A stretch of 64,000 bases of DNA from Comamonas sp. (GCF_009360615.1 NZ_SPEY01000028.1:62001-126000), one strand, 5' to 3'; positions 27,828-37,032 are shown, counted from the first letter of the stretch. Program-made: numbers and translations. Notes: generated from the letters alone by a model not told the origin.

Positions 27828-27921
27828 ATGCGCTCCTATCTTGGTTTTTGTCTCTGCGCCGCCCGATTCGCTCAGGCAGCTGAAAACGGTATTTCCGGGT
27901 TGAAGCCTGGCGGCTGACGCC

Positions 27922-28806
27922 TTAGCTCCAGTCAAAAGTCAGCAATACGGTACGGCTTTCAGGCTCGTAGAACAGCAGGGTTTCGGTGCCGCTGGCGGCA
28001 AAAGCATCGGCATTGGCACTGCAGATGAACTCGAAGTGCGCACCGGTTTCTGGGTGGATGGGGTGAATGCCATCGTCCGTGCCGGTGTCGCTCAGCAACT
28101 CATTCGTCAGATTGCTCCAGTTGCCGCCCCAGGAAGGGCCGCCCAGCACGCCGAGCAGATAGCGCCCGGAACTGGTTTCGTAGCAATCGGTGCCTGGCTC
28201 ATACAGCGGCAGCTTGGCAACTTCAGCGGGGTCATCCCACTCGTTCGCAGCATTCCAGCCATGGGCCAGAAAGTCCCGCCTGGCCTGCTCATAGGCCGCG
28301 TGCTGGGTTGCGTAATGCAGTTCCATCACATCGCGCCATGAGTATTGGACCTCGTGGTGCAGTTCGAACGGAGGCTCCACGCCCAGTTTGACCAGTTCAC
28401 GATGCTGGGTACGCACCTCGCGCCAGTCGAGCGATTTTTCGGCCCAGTCGGCACGATCCTGCTCCAGCATGAAGTAGCGCCAATCGCCCAGCAGCTCGTA
28501 CTTGCCTTGATCGTCGAGCTTGAAAGCCAGCCAGTCAGGCTTGAGCAGCGCATTGCCAAACTCCTCGCCCCCCCACTCCCCGACTTGCCCTTCATAGGGC
28601 TCGCAAGGGGCAACGAGATGAATCGGCCCGCTCCAGGCATCGTCGAGTAGCGCCAGGTCGATGGTGACGAGCGGCAGGAAATGCCGCGCGTACTTCTCGA
28701 CCGGCTCGGCAAAGACGTCCGCCGCATCCGGAAAAGGCCGGATGCCGGGGACCACGCCACGCAGATGCTCGATGGGATGCTGTCTCAGGTTCTTCATCTC
28801 ACTCAT
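27922..28806 (-). CDS. Hypothetical protein between aceF and lpdA
   Basis: Soluble, acidic and tryptophan-rich protein of 294 residues without signal peptide or membrane segment. I recognise no family. Distinctive blocks are a near-N-terminal [38 protein letters not shown], and a glycine/tryptophan block [20 protein letters not shown] that faintly resembles the turn motifs of the DUF1963/YwqG fold; this is only an impression. The ATG at 28806 or at 28797 may be used. It sits inside the PDH gene run on the same strand, 95 bases before lpdA and 107 bases after aceF, with a palindromic repeat in front, so it may be an insertion with its own transcription. Confidence 0.7.
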   Translation of the reverse strand: MSEMKNLRQHPIEHLRGVVPGIRPFPDAADVFAEPVEKYARHFLPLVTIDLALLDDAWSGPIHLVAPCEPYEGQVGEWGGEEFGNALLKPDWLAFKLDDQGKYELLGDWRYFMLEQDRADWAEKSLDWREVRTQHRELVKLGVEPPFELHHEVQYSWRDVMELHYATQHAAYEQARRDFLAHGWNAANEWDDPAEVAKLPLYEPGTDCYETSSGRYLLGVLGGPSWGGNWSNLTNELLSDTGTDDGIHPIHPETGAHFEFICSANADAFAASGTETLLFYEPESRTVLLTFDWS

Positions 28807-28835
28807 GGGCTGGCAAGGTGACGCGCAAGGCATCT

Positions 28836-28885
28836 AAAAAGATAGCAGCTTGCGCAGTTCAGATAAGCGCTACAGGCCGATTTCA
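28836..28885 (-). repeat. Degenerate copy of a palindromic intergenic element
   Basis: The stretch contains ATAGCAGCTTGCGC, then AAGCGCTACAGGCC and GATTT, matching in order the parts of the better-preserved element at 36973-37017 and of the reversed copy at 46664-46710. It lies in the gap between aceF and the hypothetical gene. Judged by eye. Confidence 0.5.
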
Positions 28886-28912
28886 CTAAAAATCAGCCTG
28901 CCTGTCAGCTGC

Positions 28913-30628
28913 TTAGAGCAGGATGCGGCGGTAGTCGGCCAGCACGGCGCCCAGATAGGCGTTGAAACGTGCGGCAGCCGCGCCGTCGATGACGCGGTGG
29001 TCGTACGACAGCGACAGAGGCAGCATCAGACGTGGCACGAACTGCTTGCCGTCCCATACGGGCTTCATCGCGCCCTTGGACAGACCCAGAATGGCGACTT
29101 CAGGCGCATTGATGATGGGCGTGAAGTTGGTGCCGCCGATGCCGCCCAGAGACGAGATCGAGAAGCAGCCGCCTTGCATGTCCGCAGCGCCCAGCTTGCC
29201 GTCGCGGGCCTTCTTGGCCAGCTCGCCCATTTCCTGGCTGATCTGCAGGATGCCCTTCTTGTCGGCGTCCTTGAGCACGGGAACGACCAGGCCGTTCGGC
29301 GTGTCGGCGGCAAAACCGATGTTGAAGTACTGCTTGTAGACCAGGGTGTCGCCGTCCAGAGAGGCATTGAACTCGGGGAACTTCTTCAGCGCAGCGACCA
29401 CGGCCTTGATCACGAAAGCCAGCATCGTCACCTTGACATCGCTCTTGGCCTTGGCGCTTTCGGCATTGGTCTGCACACGGAAGGCTTCCAGCTCGGTGAT
29501 GTCGGCCTCGTCATTGTTGGTGACGTGAGGGATGACCACCCAGTTGCGGTGCAGATTGGCACCCGAGATCTTCTTGATGCGCGACAGTTCCTTGCGCTCG
29601 ACTGCGCCAAACTTGGCGAAGTCGACCTTGGGCCAGGCCAGCACTTCCAGACCGCCGACGTTGCCGCCGGACGACTTGGGAGCCACAGCCTGCTGGGCCA
29701 GGGTCTGCACGGCGCCAGCCATCACCGACTTGGTGAAGGACTGGATGTCTTCCGCCGTGATGCGGCCCTTGTTGCCCGAACCCTTGACTTCTGCCAGAGG
29801 CACGCCCAGTTCGCGAGCGAACTTGCGCACCGAAGGCGAGGCATGGGGCAGCTGACCCGAGGGAGCCACGGTGGGGTTGTGGGCCGCAGGTGCCGCCACA
29901 GGAGCAGCAGCGGCCACGGAAGCTGCAACCACGGGTGCAGGTGCTGCCGCCACAGGAGCGGCAACCGGTGCAGCGACGGGAGCGGAAGCCTGCACGGGGG
30001 CAGCGACGGGAGCGGAAGCCTGCACGGGGGCAGCGGCTGCGCCCTGCACCGTCATCTGACCGACGACGTCGCCCACGTTGACGGTGTCACCCAGCTTGAT
30101 GGTCAGCGCCGTGATGGTGCCGGCCGAAGGCGAAGGGATTTCCATCGAGGCCTTGTCGGACTCCACGGTGAACAGCGATTGCTCGGCGGTCACGGTATCA
30201 CCCACCTTGACGAGCATCTCGATCACGGCCACGTCCTTGAAGTCGCCGATATCGGGGATCTTCAAGTCCACGGTGGAAGCTGCTGCAGCAGCGGCGGCCA
30301 CAGGAGCGGCAGCCACGGGTGCAGGAGCGGTGGCCACGGGTGCAGCAGCCACAGGGGCAGGCGCTGCGGCGGCAGGCGCGGAAGCCGCATCAGCGGTTTC
30401 CAGCATCACGACCACGGAGCCTTCCTTGACCTTGTCGCCCAGGGCAACCTTGATTTCCTTGACCACGCCAGCCTGGCTGGAGGGGATTTCCATGGAGGCC
30501 TTGTCGGACTCCACGGTAATCAGGGACTGCTCGACCTTGATGGTGTCACCCACCTTGACCAGCACTTCGATCACGCCGACTTCGGAGAAGTCGCCGATAT
30601 CGGGGACCTTGATTTCTGTCAATGCCAT
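28913..30628 (-). CDS. aceF: Pyruvate dehydrogenase E2, dihydrolipoyllysine acetyltransferase
   Basis: Core of the pyruvate dehydrogenase complex; transfers the acetyl group from lipoamide to CoA. The 571 residues hold two lipoyl domains (about 1-80 and 115-195, each with the lipoyl Lys in [11 protein letters not shown]), separated and followed by long Ala/Pro/Val linkers. Then come the peripheral subunit-binding domain (ASPSVRKFARELGVPLAEVK) and a catalytic domain ending in the active-site motif SYDHRVIDGAAAARF. The linker contains an exact tandem repeat. It lies 18 bases downstream of aceE. E. coli AceF has three lipoyl domains; two is common in betaproteobacteria. Confidence 0.96.
   Translation of the reverse strand: MALTEIKVPDIGDFSEVGVIEVLVKVGDTIKVEQSLITVESDKASMEIPSSQAGVVKEIKVALGDKVKEGSVVVMLETADAASAPAAAAPAPVAAAPVATAPAPVAAAPVAAAAAAASTVDLKIPDIGDFKDVAVIEMLVKVGDTVTAEQSLFTVESDKASMEIPSPSAGTITALTIKLGDTVNVGDVVGQMTVQGAAAAPVQASAPVAAPVQASAPVAAPVAAPVAAAPAPVVAASVAAAAPVAAPAAHNPTVAPSGQLPHASPSVRKFARELGVPLAEVKGSGNKGRITAEDIQSFTKSVMAGAVQTLAQQAVAPKSSGGNVGGLEVLAWPKVDFAKFGAVERKELSRIKKISGANLHRNWVVIPHVTNNDEADITELEAFRVQTNAESAKAKSDVKVTMLAFVIKAVVAALKKFPEFNASLDGDTLVYKQYFNIGFAADTPNGLVVPVLKDADKKGILQISQEMGELAKKARDGKLGAADMQGGCFSISSLGGIGGTNFTPIINAPEVAILGLSKGAMKPVWDGKQFVPRLMLPLSLSYDHRVIDGAAAARFNAYLGAVLADYRRILL
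29971..30030. repeat. Exact tandem 30-bp duplication in the aceF linker
   Basis: Bases 29971-30000 and 30001-30030 are identical. On the coding strand each unit encodes ten residues with the pattern PVQASAPVAA in the flexible linker after the second lipoyl domain. It keeps frame, so the protein is simply ten residues longer; copy number may vary between strains. Confidence 0.95.
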
Positions 30629-30646
30629 GTTGTCTGTCTCCCCTTC

Positions 30647-33361
30647 TTAGGCGTGCAGCGGGTTGATCTTGTCGACGTTGATGCCGTACTTCTTGATCGC
30701 TTCGGCCACCGTGGTGGCGTTGATCTTGCCTTCGTCGGCCAGACCGCGCAGTGCAGCCACCACGATGTAGTGACGGTTGACTTCGAAGTGCTCGCGCAGC
30801 TTGGCGCGGAAGTCCGAACGGCCGAAACCGTCGGTACCGAGCACCTTGTAGGTACGGCCCTTGGGCATGTAGGGACGGATCTGCTCGGCGTAGGCCTTCA
30901 TGTAGTCCGTCGAAGCAACCACGGGGCCGGGATGGGCAGCCAGTTGCTGGGACACGAAGGGAACCTTGGCAGCTTCCAGCGGGTGCAGCATATTGAAGCG
31001 ATCCACTTCCTGACCTTCGCGCGTCAGTTCGTTGAACGACGGGCAGCTCCAGACGTCGGCCGCAACGCCCCAGTCCTTTTCCAGCAGTTCCTGGGCGAAG
31101 AAGGACTCGCGCAGGATGGTGCCGGAGCCCAGCAGTTGAACGCGCAGGCCGCTCTCGGGCACCTTCTGGCCTGGCTTGACCATGTACATGCCCTTGAGGA
31201 TCTGCTCTTCCGTACCGGCTTGCAGGCCAGGCATGGGGTAGTTCTCGTTCAGCAGCGTGATGTAGTAGAAGATGTTTTCCTGGTTCTGCACCATGCGGCG
31301 CAGACCGTCCTGCATGATCACGGCCACTTCGTGAGCGAACGTGGGGTCGTACGACACGCAGTTGGGGATGGTGTTGGCCAGGATGTGGCTGTGACCGTCT
31401 TCGTGCTGCAGGCCTTCCCCATTCAGCGTGGTACGGCCCGACGTGCCGCCCAGCAGGAAGCCGCGTGCTTGCAGGTCGCCCGCCGCCCATGCCAGGTCGC
31501 CGATGCGCTGGAAGCCGAACATCGAGTAGTACACATAGAACGGGATCATGACCCGGTTGCTGTGGCTGTAGCTGGTGGCCGCAGCGATCCAGCTGGACAT
31601 GCCGCCGGCTTCGTTGATGCCTTCCTGCAGGATCTGGCCGGCCTTGTCCTCGCGGTAGTACATCACCTGGTCCTTGTCGACCGGTGTGTATTGCTGACCG
31701 TGGGGATTGTAGATACCGACCTGGCGGAACAGGCCTTCCATGCCGAAGGTACGGGCTTCATCCACCAGGATAGGCACCACGCGGGGGCCGATGTTCTTGT
31801 CGCGCAGCAGCTGCGTCAGGAAACGCACATAGGCCTGGGTCGTGGAGATCTCACGGCCTTCGGGTGTGGGCTCCAGGATGGCCTTGAAGGTATCCAGCGC
31901 AGGAGCGGTGAAATGCTCGTCCGCCTGCTGGCGACGGTGTGGCAGGTAGCCACCCAGCGCCTTGCGACGCTCGTGCAGATACTTCATTTCCGGCGTATCG
32001 TCGGCCGGCTTGTAGAAGGGGATGTCCGCAATCTGGCTGTCGGGGATCGGGATGTTGAAGCGATCACGGAAGGCCTTGATGTCCTCGTCGCTCAGCTTCT
32101 TGGTCTGGTGAACGTTGTTCTTGCCTTCACCGACCTTGCCCATGCCGAAGCCCTTGACGGTCTTGACCAGCAGCACGGTGGGTTGGCCCTTGTGGCTGTT
32201 GGCAGCGGCAAATGCAGCGTAGACCTTCTGCGAATCGTGGCCGCCGCGGCGCAGATTCCAGATCTCGTCATCGGACATGTGCTCGACCATCTTCAGGGCG
32301 CGAGGATCGCGTCCGAAGAAATGCTTGCGAACGTAGGCACCGTCGTTGGCCTTGAAGGCCTGATAGTCGCCGTCGTTGCACTCCATCATGATCTTCTTGA
32401 GCACGCCGTCCTTGTCCTTGGCCAGCAACTCGTCCCAGCCCTTGCCCCACAGCAGCTTGATCACGTTCCAGCCGGCACCGCGGAATTCGCCTTCCAGCTC
32501 CTGGATGATCTTGCCGTTGCCGCGCACGGGGCCGTCCAGACGCTGCAGGTTGCAGTTGATCACGAAGATCAGGTTGTCCAGGTTCTCGCGCGAGGCCAGA
32601 CCGATGGCGCCCAGGGACTCCACTTCGTCCATTTCACCGTCGCCACAGAACACCCAGACCTTGCGGTTTTCGGTGTTGGCAATGCCGCGTGCGTGCAGAT
32701 ACTTCAGGAAACGCGCCTGGTAGATCGCCATCAGCGGGCCCAGGCCCATGGACACCGTGGGGAACTGCCAGAAGTCGGGCATCAGCTTGGGGTGGGGGTA
32801 GCTCGACAGCCCCTTGCCGTCCACTTCCTGGCGGAAGTTCAGCAGCTGCTCTTCGGAGATACGGCCTTCCAGGTAGGCGCGGGCGTAGATGCCGGGCGAC
32901 ACGTGCCCCTGGATGTACAGGCAGTCGCCGCCGTGGTTTTCGTTCTCGGCGTGCCAGAAATGGTTGAAGCCGGCCGCAAACATGTTGGCCAGCGAGGCGA
33001 AGGAGCCGATGTGCCCCCCCAGGTCACCACCTTCGGGGGGATGAATGCGGTTGGCCTTGACCACCATGGCCATGGCGTTCCAGCGCATGTAGGCGCGCAG
33101 GCGACCTTCGATCTCGAGGTTGCCGGGGCACTTTTCTTCCTGATCGGCCTCGATGGTGTTCACGTAGCCGGTATTGGCAGAGAACGGCATGTCCACGCTG
33201 TTCTGGCGAGCGTGTTCAAGCAAATCCTCGATCAGCTTGTGAGCATAGTCCGCGCCTTCGCGGTCGATCACCGCAGAGAGGGCATCCATCCACTCGCGCG
33301 ATTCTTGTTGGTCCAGGCCGGCGGGAAAGCCAGCGCCTTTGGGATCAGTCTGAGCTGTCAT
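30647..33361 (-). CDS. aceE: Pyruvate dehydrogenase E1 component (homodimeric type)
   Basis: Thiamine-diphosphate enzyme that decarboxylates pyruvate and reductively acetylates lipoyl groups of AceF. The 904-residue length matches homodimeric proteobacterial E1. The early block GHIGSFASLANMFAAGFNHF and the ThDP/Mg motif from GDGEMDEVESLGAIGLAS to NLIFVINCNLQRLDGPVRGN are visible, as are the C-terminal blocks ATSYSHSNRVMIPFYVYYSM and GRSDFRAKLREHFEVN. An AAGGAGAC ribosome site precedes the ATG at 33361. It is the first gene of the aceE-aceF-(hypothetical)-lpdA run and is transcribed divergently from a sensor kinase gene. Confidence 0.97.
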   Translation of the reverse strand: MTAQTDPKGAGFPAGLDQQESREWMDALSAVIDREGADYAHKLIEDLLEHARQNSVDMPFSANTGYVNTIEADQEEKCPGNLEIEGRLRAYMRWNAMAMVVKANRIHPPEGGDLGGHIGSFASLANMFAAGFNHFWHAENENHGGDCLYIQGHVSPGIYARAYLEGRISEEQLLNFRQEVDGKGLSSYPHPKLMPDFWQFPTVSMGLGPLMAIYQARFLKYLHARGIANTENRKVWVFCGDGEMDEVESLGAIGLASRENLDNLIFVINCNLQRLDGPVRGNGKIIQELEGEFRGAGWNVIKLLWGKGWDELLAKDKDGVLKKIMMECNDGDYQAFKANDGAYVRKHFFGRDPRALKMVEHMSDDEIWNLRRGGHDSQKVYAAFAAANSHKGQPTVLLVKTVKGFGMGKVGEGKNNVHQTKKLSDEDIKAFRDRFNIPIPDSQIADIPFYKPADDTPEMKYLHERRKALGGYLPHRRQQADEHFTAPALDTFKAILEPTPEGREISTTQAYVRFLTQLLRDKNIGPRVVPILVDEARTFGMEGLFRQVGIYNPHGQQYTPVDKDQVMYYREDKAGQILQEGINEAGGMSSWIAAATSYSHSNRVMIPFYVYYSMFGFQRIGDLAWAAGDLQARGFLLGGTSGRTTLNGEGLQHEDGHSHILANTIPNCVSYDPTFAHEVAVIMQDGLRRMVQNQENIFYYITLLNENYPMPGLQAGTEEQILKGMYMVKPGQKVPESGLRVQLLGSGTILRESFFAQELLEKDWGVAADVWSCPSFNELTREGQEVDRFNMLHPLEAAKVPFVSQQLAAHPGPVVASTDYMKAYAEQIRPYMPKGRTYKVLGTDGFGRSDFRAKLREHFEVNRHYIVVAALRGLADEGKINATTVAEAIKKYGINVDKINPLHA

Positions 33362-33670
33362 TGGGAGTGTCTCCTTCGAGAGGGGGTAGCTTTATCACGA
33401 AGCAGTGAGTGCGGCATCACACGGGTGCGGCAAGCGCCACACCGCAAGACGCGTGGCACAGCACCTTCGGGTGCTCCCCGGATTAAACCGATTCACTGTG
33501 TCGATCGCTGGCGAGTTTCGCACATTTTTTTTAGATTTCAAATTGTGCTTTGTGATTTCACTATATAAAAAAATGTTGCAAATGCACATACAGGGAAGAC
33601 GGTATAGATTGTCTTTTACGCGACAGAAATAGTCGCAGATTCCACTCGGTCTCTCCCCTACACTGGAGCC
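33362..33670. promoter_or_regulatory. Divergent promoter region between aceE and the sensor kinase
   Basis: About 310 bases with a strongly AT-rich core at 33523-33600 that should hold both promoters; the minus strand there reads TATAGT behind a T-rich stretch, a possible aceE -10. A tight hairpin AGCACC-TTCG-GGTGCT lies at 33460-33475 in what would be the aceE leader. No known operator is recognised. Confidence 0.5.
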
Positions 33671-36238
33671 ATGCAAACAAGCAATCACGAACGAGAAAAA
33701 GAGGACGCAGAAAGCGCACAATCCGTTGCCCCCCCTGTACGCTGGTGGCGCAGTTGGTGGCGCAGCCTGTCGCCGACGCGGCAGGATCGCTACGCTGCTC
33801 TCGCGCCGCTGGCCTCCGTGCTGATGTTCATGGCTGCAATCATTGCGTCCTTCTGGTATTTGCGCACGGAGGAAGTGGACCGCGAGCAGGAAGCGCTGCG
33901 CCGCGACGTGGAATATGCCCAGCAGCGCGTGCGCCTGCGACTGCTTGAGCGCCAGGAGCAGTTGATGCGCATGGCCCGCGACATCGGCACCCGAGAAATG
34001 CGCAAGGCCGACTTCGACGGCCGCACAGAAGCGCTGATCAGCCAGTACCCCGAGCTGCAATCCATCACCTGGATCAACGACAAGCGCCAGGTTATCTACA
34101 GCCAGTCTGCCCCGACCGTGGCCACGGATCAGCTGCGTGCCATCGGCGAAGGCCTGCACCAAGGGGAAACCCTGCAAGCCTATGAGCAGGCCCGCGAGAT
34201 GCTGCAGCCCATTTATGTACAGGAAAAAGCCCAGCCGAACGAGCTGCCCCCACTGCTGCAGCTGCATGTTCCCATCAGCGCCAACAGCCGCTACCAGGGC
34301 GAGCTGCTGGCCGAGTTCTCGGTGGACAGCCTGCTGCGCTACGGCACGCCCACGGAAGTGATGGCGCGTTACGCCATCACCATGCGCGACGCCGACAACC
34401 ACGTGCTGGCAGGCACACCGCTGGCGCCGCGCAAGACACCCACCGAGCTGCTGCACTGGCGCGCCATTGCCAACGAATATGAGGTGCCGGTCTCCCCTGT
34501 GGGAACGGCTCTGATGATGCGCGCCCAGGCCTACCAGACATCGCTGGGCGTTGTCGGCAGCGGCCTGTTCTGGCTGGTAGGCACCTTGTCGGCCATGACG
34601 GCCTGGCTGCTGCTGGCCACGTGGCGCCACACGCGCCGCCGCCAGCGGGCCCAGGAAGCGCTTGTGGCGGAGACCAACTTCCGCCGCGCCATGGAAAATT
34701 CCGTGCTCACCGGCATGCGCGCCCTGGATCTGCAGGGCCGTATCACCTACGTGAACGCCGCTTTCTGCCAGATGACGGGCTGGAGCGAGAAGGATCTGGT
34801 CGGCCAGGTCCCCCCCTACTCCTACTGGCCCGATAACGACTACGACAATCTGCATTCGCAGCTGCGCGAGGAGCTGTCGGGCAAGACCATCGTCGGCGGT
34901 TTCCAGGTGCGCGTGAAACGCAAGAACGGCAGCCTGTTCGATGCGCGCCTGTATGTATCTCCGCTGATCGATGCCCATGGCCAGCACACGGGCTGGATGT
35001 CGTCCATGACGGACATCACCGAACCCAACCGGATTCGGGAACAGCTGTCGGCCTCGTACGAACGCTTCACCATCGTGCTGGAGGCGCTCGACGCTTCAGT
35101 GTCCGTGGCGCCGCTTGGCAGTGCCGAGCTGCTGTTTGCCAACAAGCTGTACCGCCAGTGGTTCGGCTCCCACACCGAAGGACACCTGCAGCTGGTGGCC
35201 CAGGCCGGCAAGCTGCCGGTTCGCCACCAGCCGGAAGCCGAGAACGAAGACGGCCTGATGGGCCTTCCCACCGGATCCATCACCGAGTCGCGCAGCGAGA
35301 ACGCAGAGATCTTCGTGCCCAGCCTGGGCAAATGGCTGGAAGTCCGGTCGCGCTACCTCAGCTGGGTGGACGGCCGACTGGCCCAGATGGTGATCGCCAC
35401 CGACATCACGCAGCGCCGTCTGGCCGAAGAGCAGGCGGCAGCCCAGGCTGAAAAAGCCCAGACCGCCAGCCGGCTCATCACCATGGGCGAGATGGCATCC
35501 AGCGTGGCGCACGAGCTGAACCAGCCGCTGACCGCCATCAGCAACTACAGCTCGGGCATGCTGACACGGCTGGAAAACGGCACGCTCACGCCGGACCAGA
35601 TGAAGTTTGCACTGGAAAAAACCGCTCACCAGGCCCAGCGCGCCGGGCAGATCATTCAGCGCATCCGCTCCTTCGTGAAAAAGAGCGAGCCCAATCGCAC
35701 GCTGGCCCAGGTGGAGGAGATGGTCAGTGAAGCGCTGGAGCTGGCCGGTATCGAGCTGCGCCGTCGCAATGTGCAGCTGACCTCCCATATCGCCGAGCGC
35801 ATGCCGCCGGTGATGGCCGACGCCATCCTGATCGAGCAGGTTCTCATCAATTTGATGAAAAACAGTGCCGAGTCCATTGACATGTCCGACCGCCCGCTGG
35901 GTCAGCGCAATGTCGAATTGCGCGTGCGCCCCCAGGTCTTCGAACGACTTCCGGGCGTGGAATTCACCGTCGAGGACACCGGCAAGGGCCTGCCGCCGGA
36001 AGTGTTGGAACACTTGTTCGAAGCCTTCTTCTCCACCAAGAGCGAAGGCATGGGTATCGGCCTGAACCTGTGCCGCTCGATCGTCGAATCACATCAGGGC
36101 CGAATGCATGCCGAGAACCTCTACAATGGAACCGAGGTCACTGGTTGCCGGTTCTCATTCTGGCTACCGTTGGCAACGGGTGTGGAGACGACAACACTCA
36201 CCACGACAAGCGAACCCATAAAGAGGACGATTGCATGA
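33671..36238 (+). CDS. Membrane sensor histidine kinase with two PAS-like regions
   Basis: Sensor kinase of 855 residues. One membrane segment lies at about 45-66 and another at about 295-318. They bracket a periplasmic domain of about 230 residues (YPELQSITWINDKRQVIYSQ) that resembles the Cache-type sensors of organic-acid kinases such as DctS and MctS. Next come PAS-type regions (about 335-455, with ITYVNAAFCQMTGWSEKDLVG, and about 460-580), a coiled-coil link, the HisKA box SSVAHELNQPLTAISNYSSG, and an ATPase domain with NLMKNSAES, VEDTGKGLP and GMGIGLNLCRSIVE. The stop codon overlaps the start of the response regulator gene by four bases (ATGA). The signal is unknown; a carboxylate is a reasonable guess. 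Confidence 0.92.
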   Translation: MQTSNHEREKEDAESAQSVAPPVRWWRSWWRSLSPTRQDRYAALAPLASVLMFMAAIIASFWYLRTEEVDREQEALRRDVEYAQQRVRLRLLERQEQLMRMARDIGTREMRKADFDGRTEALISQYPELQSITWINDKRQVIYSQSAPTVATDQLRAIGEGLHQGETLQAYEQAREMLQPIYVQEKAQPNELPPLLQLHVPISANSRYQGELLAEFSVDSLLRYGTPTEVMARYAITMRDADNHVLAGTPLAPRKTPTELLHWRAIANEYEVPVSPVGTALMMRAQAYQTSLGVVGSGLFWLVGTLSAMTAWLLLATWRHTRRRQRAQEALVAETNFRRAMENSVLTGMRALDLQGRITYVNAAFCQMTGWSEKDLVGQVPPYSYWPDNDYDNLHSQLREELSGKTIVGGFQVRVKRKNGSLFDARLYVSPLIDAHGQHTGWMSSMTDITEPNRIREQLSASYERFTIVLEALDASVSVAPLGSAELLFANKLYRQWFGSHTEGHLQLVAQAGKLPVRHQPEAENEDGLMGLPTGSITESRSENAEIFVPSLGKWLEVRSRYLSWVDGRLAQMVIATDITQRRLAEEQAAAQAEKAQTASRLITMGEMASSVAHELNQPLTAISNYSSGMLTRLENGTLTPDQMKFALEKTAHQAQRAGQIIQRIRSFVKKSEPNRTLAQVEEMVSEALELAGIELRRRNVQLTSHIAERMPPVMADAILIEQVLINLMKNSAESIDMSDRPLGQRNVELRVRPQVFERLPGVEFTVEDTGKGLPPEVLEHLFEAFFSTKSEGMGIGLNLCRSIVESHQGRMHAENLYNGTEVTGCRFSFWLPLATGVETTTLTTTSEPIKRTIA

Positions 36239-36885
36239 GTTTGATTCCCAAAAAAGGCACTGTTTACGTAGTTGACGATGACGAAGCAGTCCGCGATTCG
36301 CTGCAATGGCTGCTGGAAGGCAAGGACTACCGCGTGCGTTGCTTTGACTCCGCCGAGACCTTTTTGTCGCGCTACGACCCGCGCGAGGTGGCTTGCCTCA
36401 TCGTCGACATCCGTATGGGCGGCATGACCGGCCTGGAACTGCAGGACCGCCTGATCGAGCGCAAGTCCCCTCTGCCCATCGTGTTCATCACCGGTCACGG
36501 CGATGTGCCCATGGCAGTGAACACCATGAAGAAAGGTGCCCTGGACTTCATCCAGAAACCGTTCAACGAGGAAGAGCTGCTGGGTCTGGTCGAGCGCATG
36601 CTGGATCACGCCCGTGAAGCCTTCACCGGCCACCAGCAGGCCGCAAGCCGTGATGCACTGCTGGCCAAGCTTACGGGCCGCGAAGCCCAGGTGCTCGAGC
36701 GCATCGTCGCAGGCCGGCTGAACAAGCAGATCGCCGACGATCTGGGCATCTCCATCAAGACAGTGGAAGCCCACCGTGCCAACATCATGGAAAAGCTCAA
36801 CGCCAACACGGTGGCCGATCTGCTCAAGATCGCACTGGGCCAGGGCCAGACCAGCGCTGCAGCCAAGGCGGCAGCCGTCAATTAA
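36235..36885 (+). CDS. FixJ/NarL-type response regulator
   Basis: Transcriptional response regulator of 216 residues. The receiver domain shows the acidic pocket in VYVVDDDEAVRDSLQW, the phosphoacceptor Asp in CLIVDIRMGGMTGLEL, the Thr in VFITGHGDVPMAV and the Lys in LDFIQKPFNE. The output domain is a LuxR-type helix-turn-helix (LTGREAQVLERIVAGRLNKQ, then SIKTVEAHRANIMEKL). The ATG at 36235 overlaps the kinase stop codon, which fixes the start and means coupled translation. It is the cognate partner of the upstream kinase; the pair lies back to back with aceE, so the PDH operon is one candidate target. Confidence 0.94.
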   Translation: MSLIPKKGTVYVVDDDEAVRDSLQWLLEGKDYRVRCFDSAETFLSRYDPREVACLIVDIRMGGMTGLELQDRLIERKSPLPIVFITGHGDVPMAVNTMKKGALDFIQKPFNEEELLGLVERMLDHAREAFTGHQQAASRDALLAKLTGREAQVLERIVAGRLNKQIADDLGISIKTVEAHRANIMEKLNANTVADLLKIALGQGQTSAAAKAAAVN

Positions 36886-36972
36886 GTGCTCCCCGCGAAA
36901 TCGGAAGCCATTCCAATCGCGAGATAATCCAGGCAGCACTGGTCAGGCCTCGCGCCATAGCCAACTCCTGCT

Positions 36973-37017
36973 CTGATAGCTGCTAGTGCTTGCAAATCAA
37001 GTGCTAGCAGCATTTTT
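36973..37017 (+). repeat. Palindromic intergenic element, possible terminator
   Basis: Fourteen-base arms GCTGCTAGTGCTTG (36979-36992) and CAAGTGCTAGCAGC (36998-37011) pair fully in RNA with two G-U pairs around loop CAAAT, followed by CATTTTTATT. It lies 88 bases after the response regulator and 16 bases before folD. Related copies occur at 28836-28885 and, reversed, at 46664-46710. The U-rich tail means it may end the kinase/regulator transcript. Confidence 0.8.
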
Positions 37018-37032
37018 ATTGGTACTCCTGCA

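Noticed and set aside
25977..27917. Plus-strand open frame opposite lpdA
   Set aside because: Same reason: His/Gly/Asp-rich antisense translation with no recognisable domain.
29971..30030. CRISPR-like or microsatellite repeat
   Set aside because: Only two adjacent copies without spacers, fully inside the aceF coding frame.
33460..33475. Intrinsic terminator or riboswitch upstream of aceE
   Set aside because: The tight TTCG hairpin lacks a T-run on either strand and no conserved riboswitch core surrounds it, so I mention it only as a hairpin in the leader.
28850..33568. A very long open frame on the plus strand opposite aceF and aceE
   Set aside because: It is the antisense shadow of two certain genes: the translation is His/Gln/Arg-rich without family motifs, and the openness follows from GC-rich third positions.
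33671..36885. The kinase/regulator pair as the missing TtrS/TtrR
   Set aside because: The kinase lacks the TtrS-type solute-binding (PhnD-like) sensor, is about 8 kb away on the other side of folD, prlC, rpiA and pyrD, and faces aceE instead.
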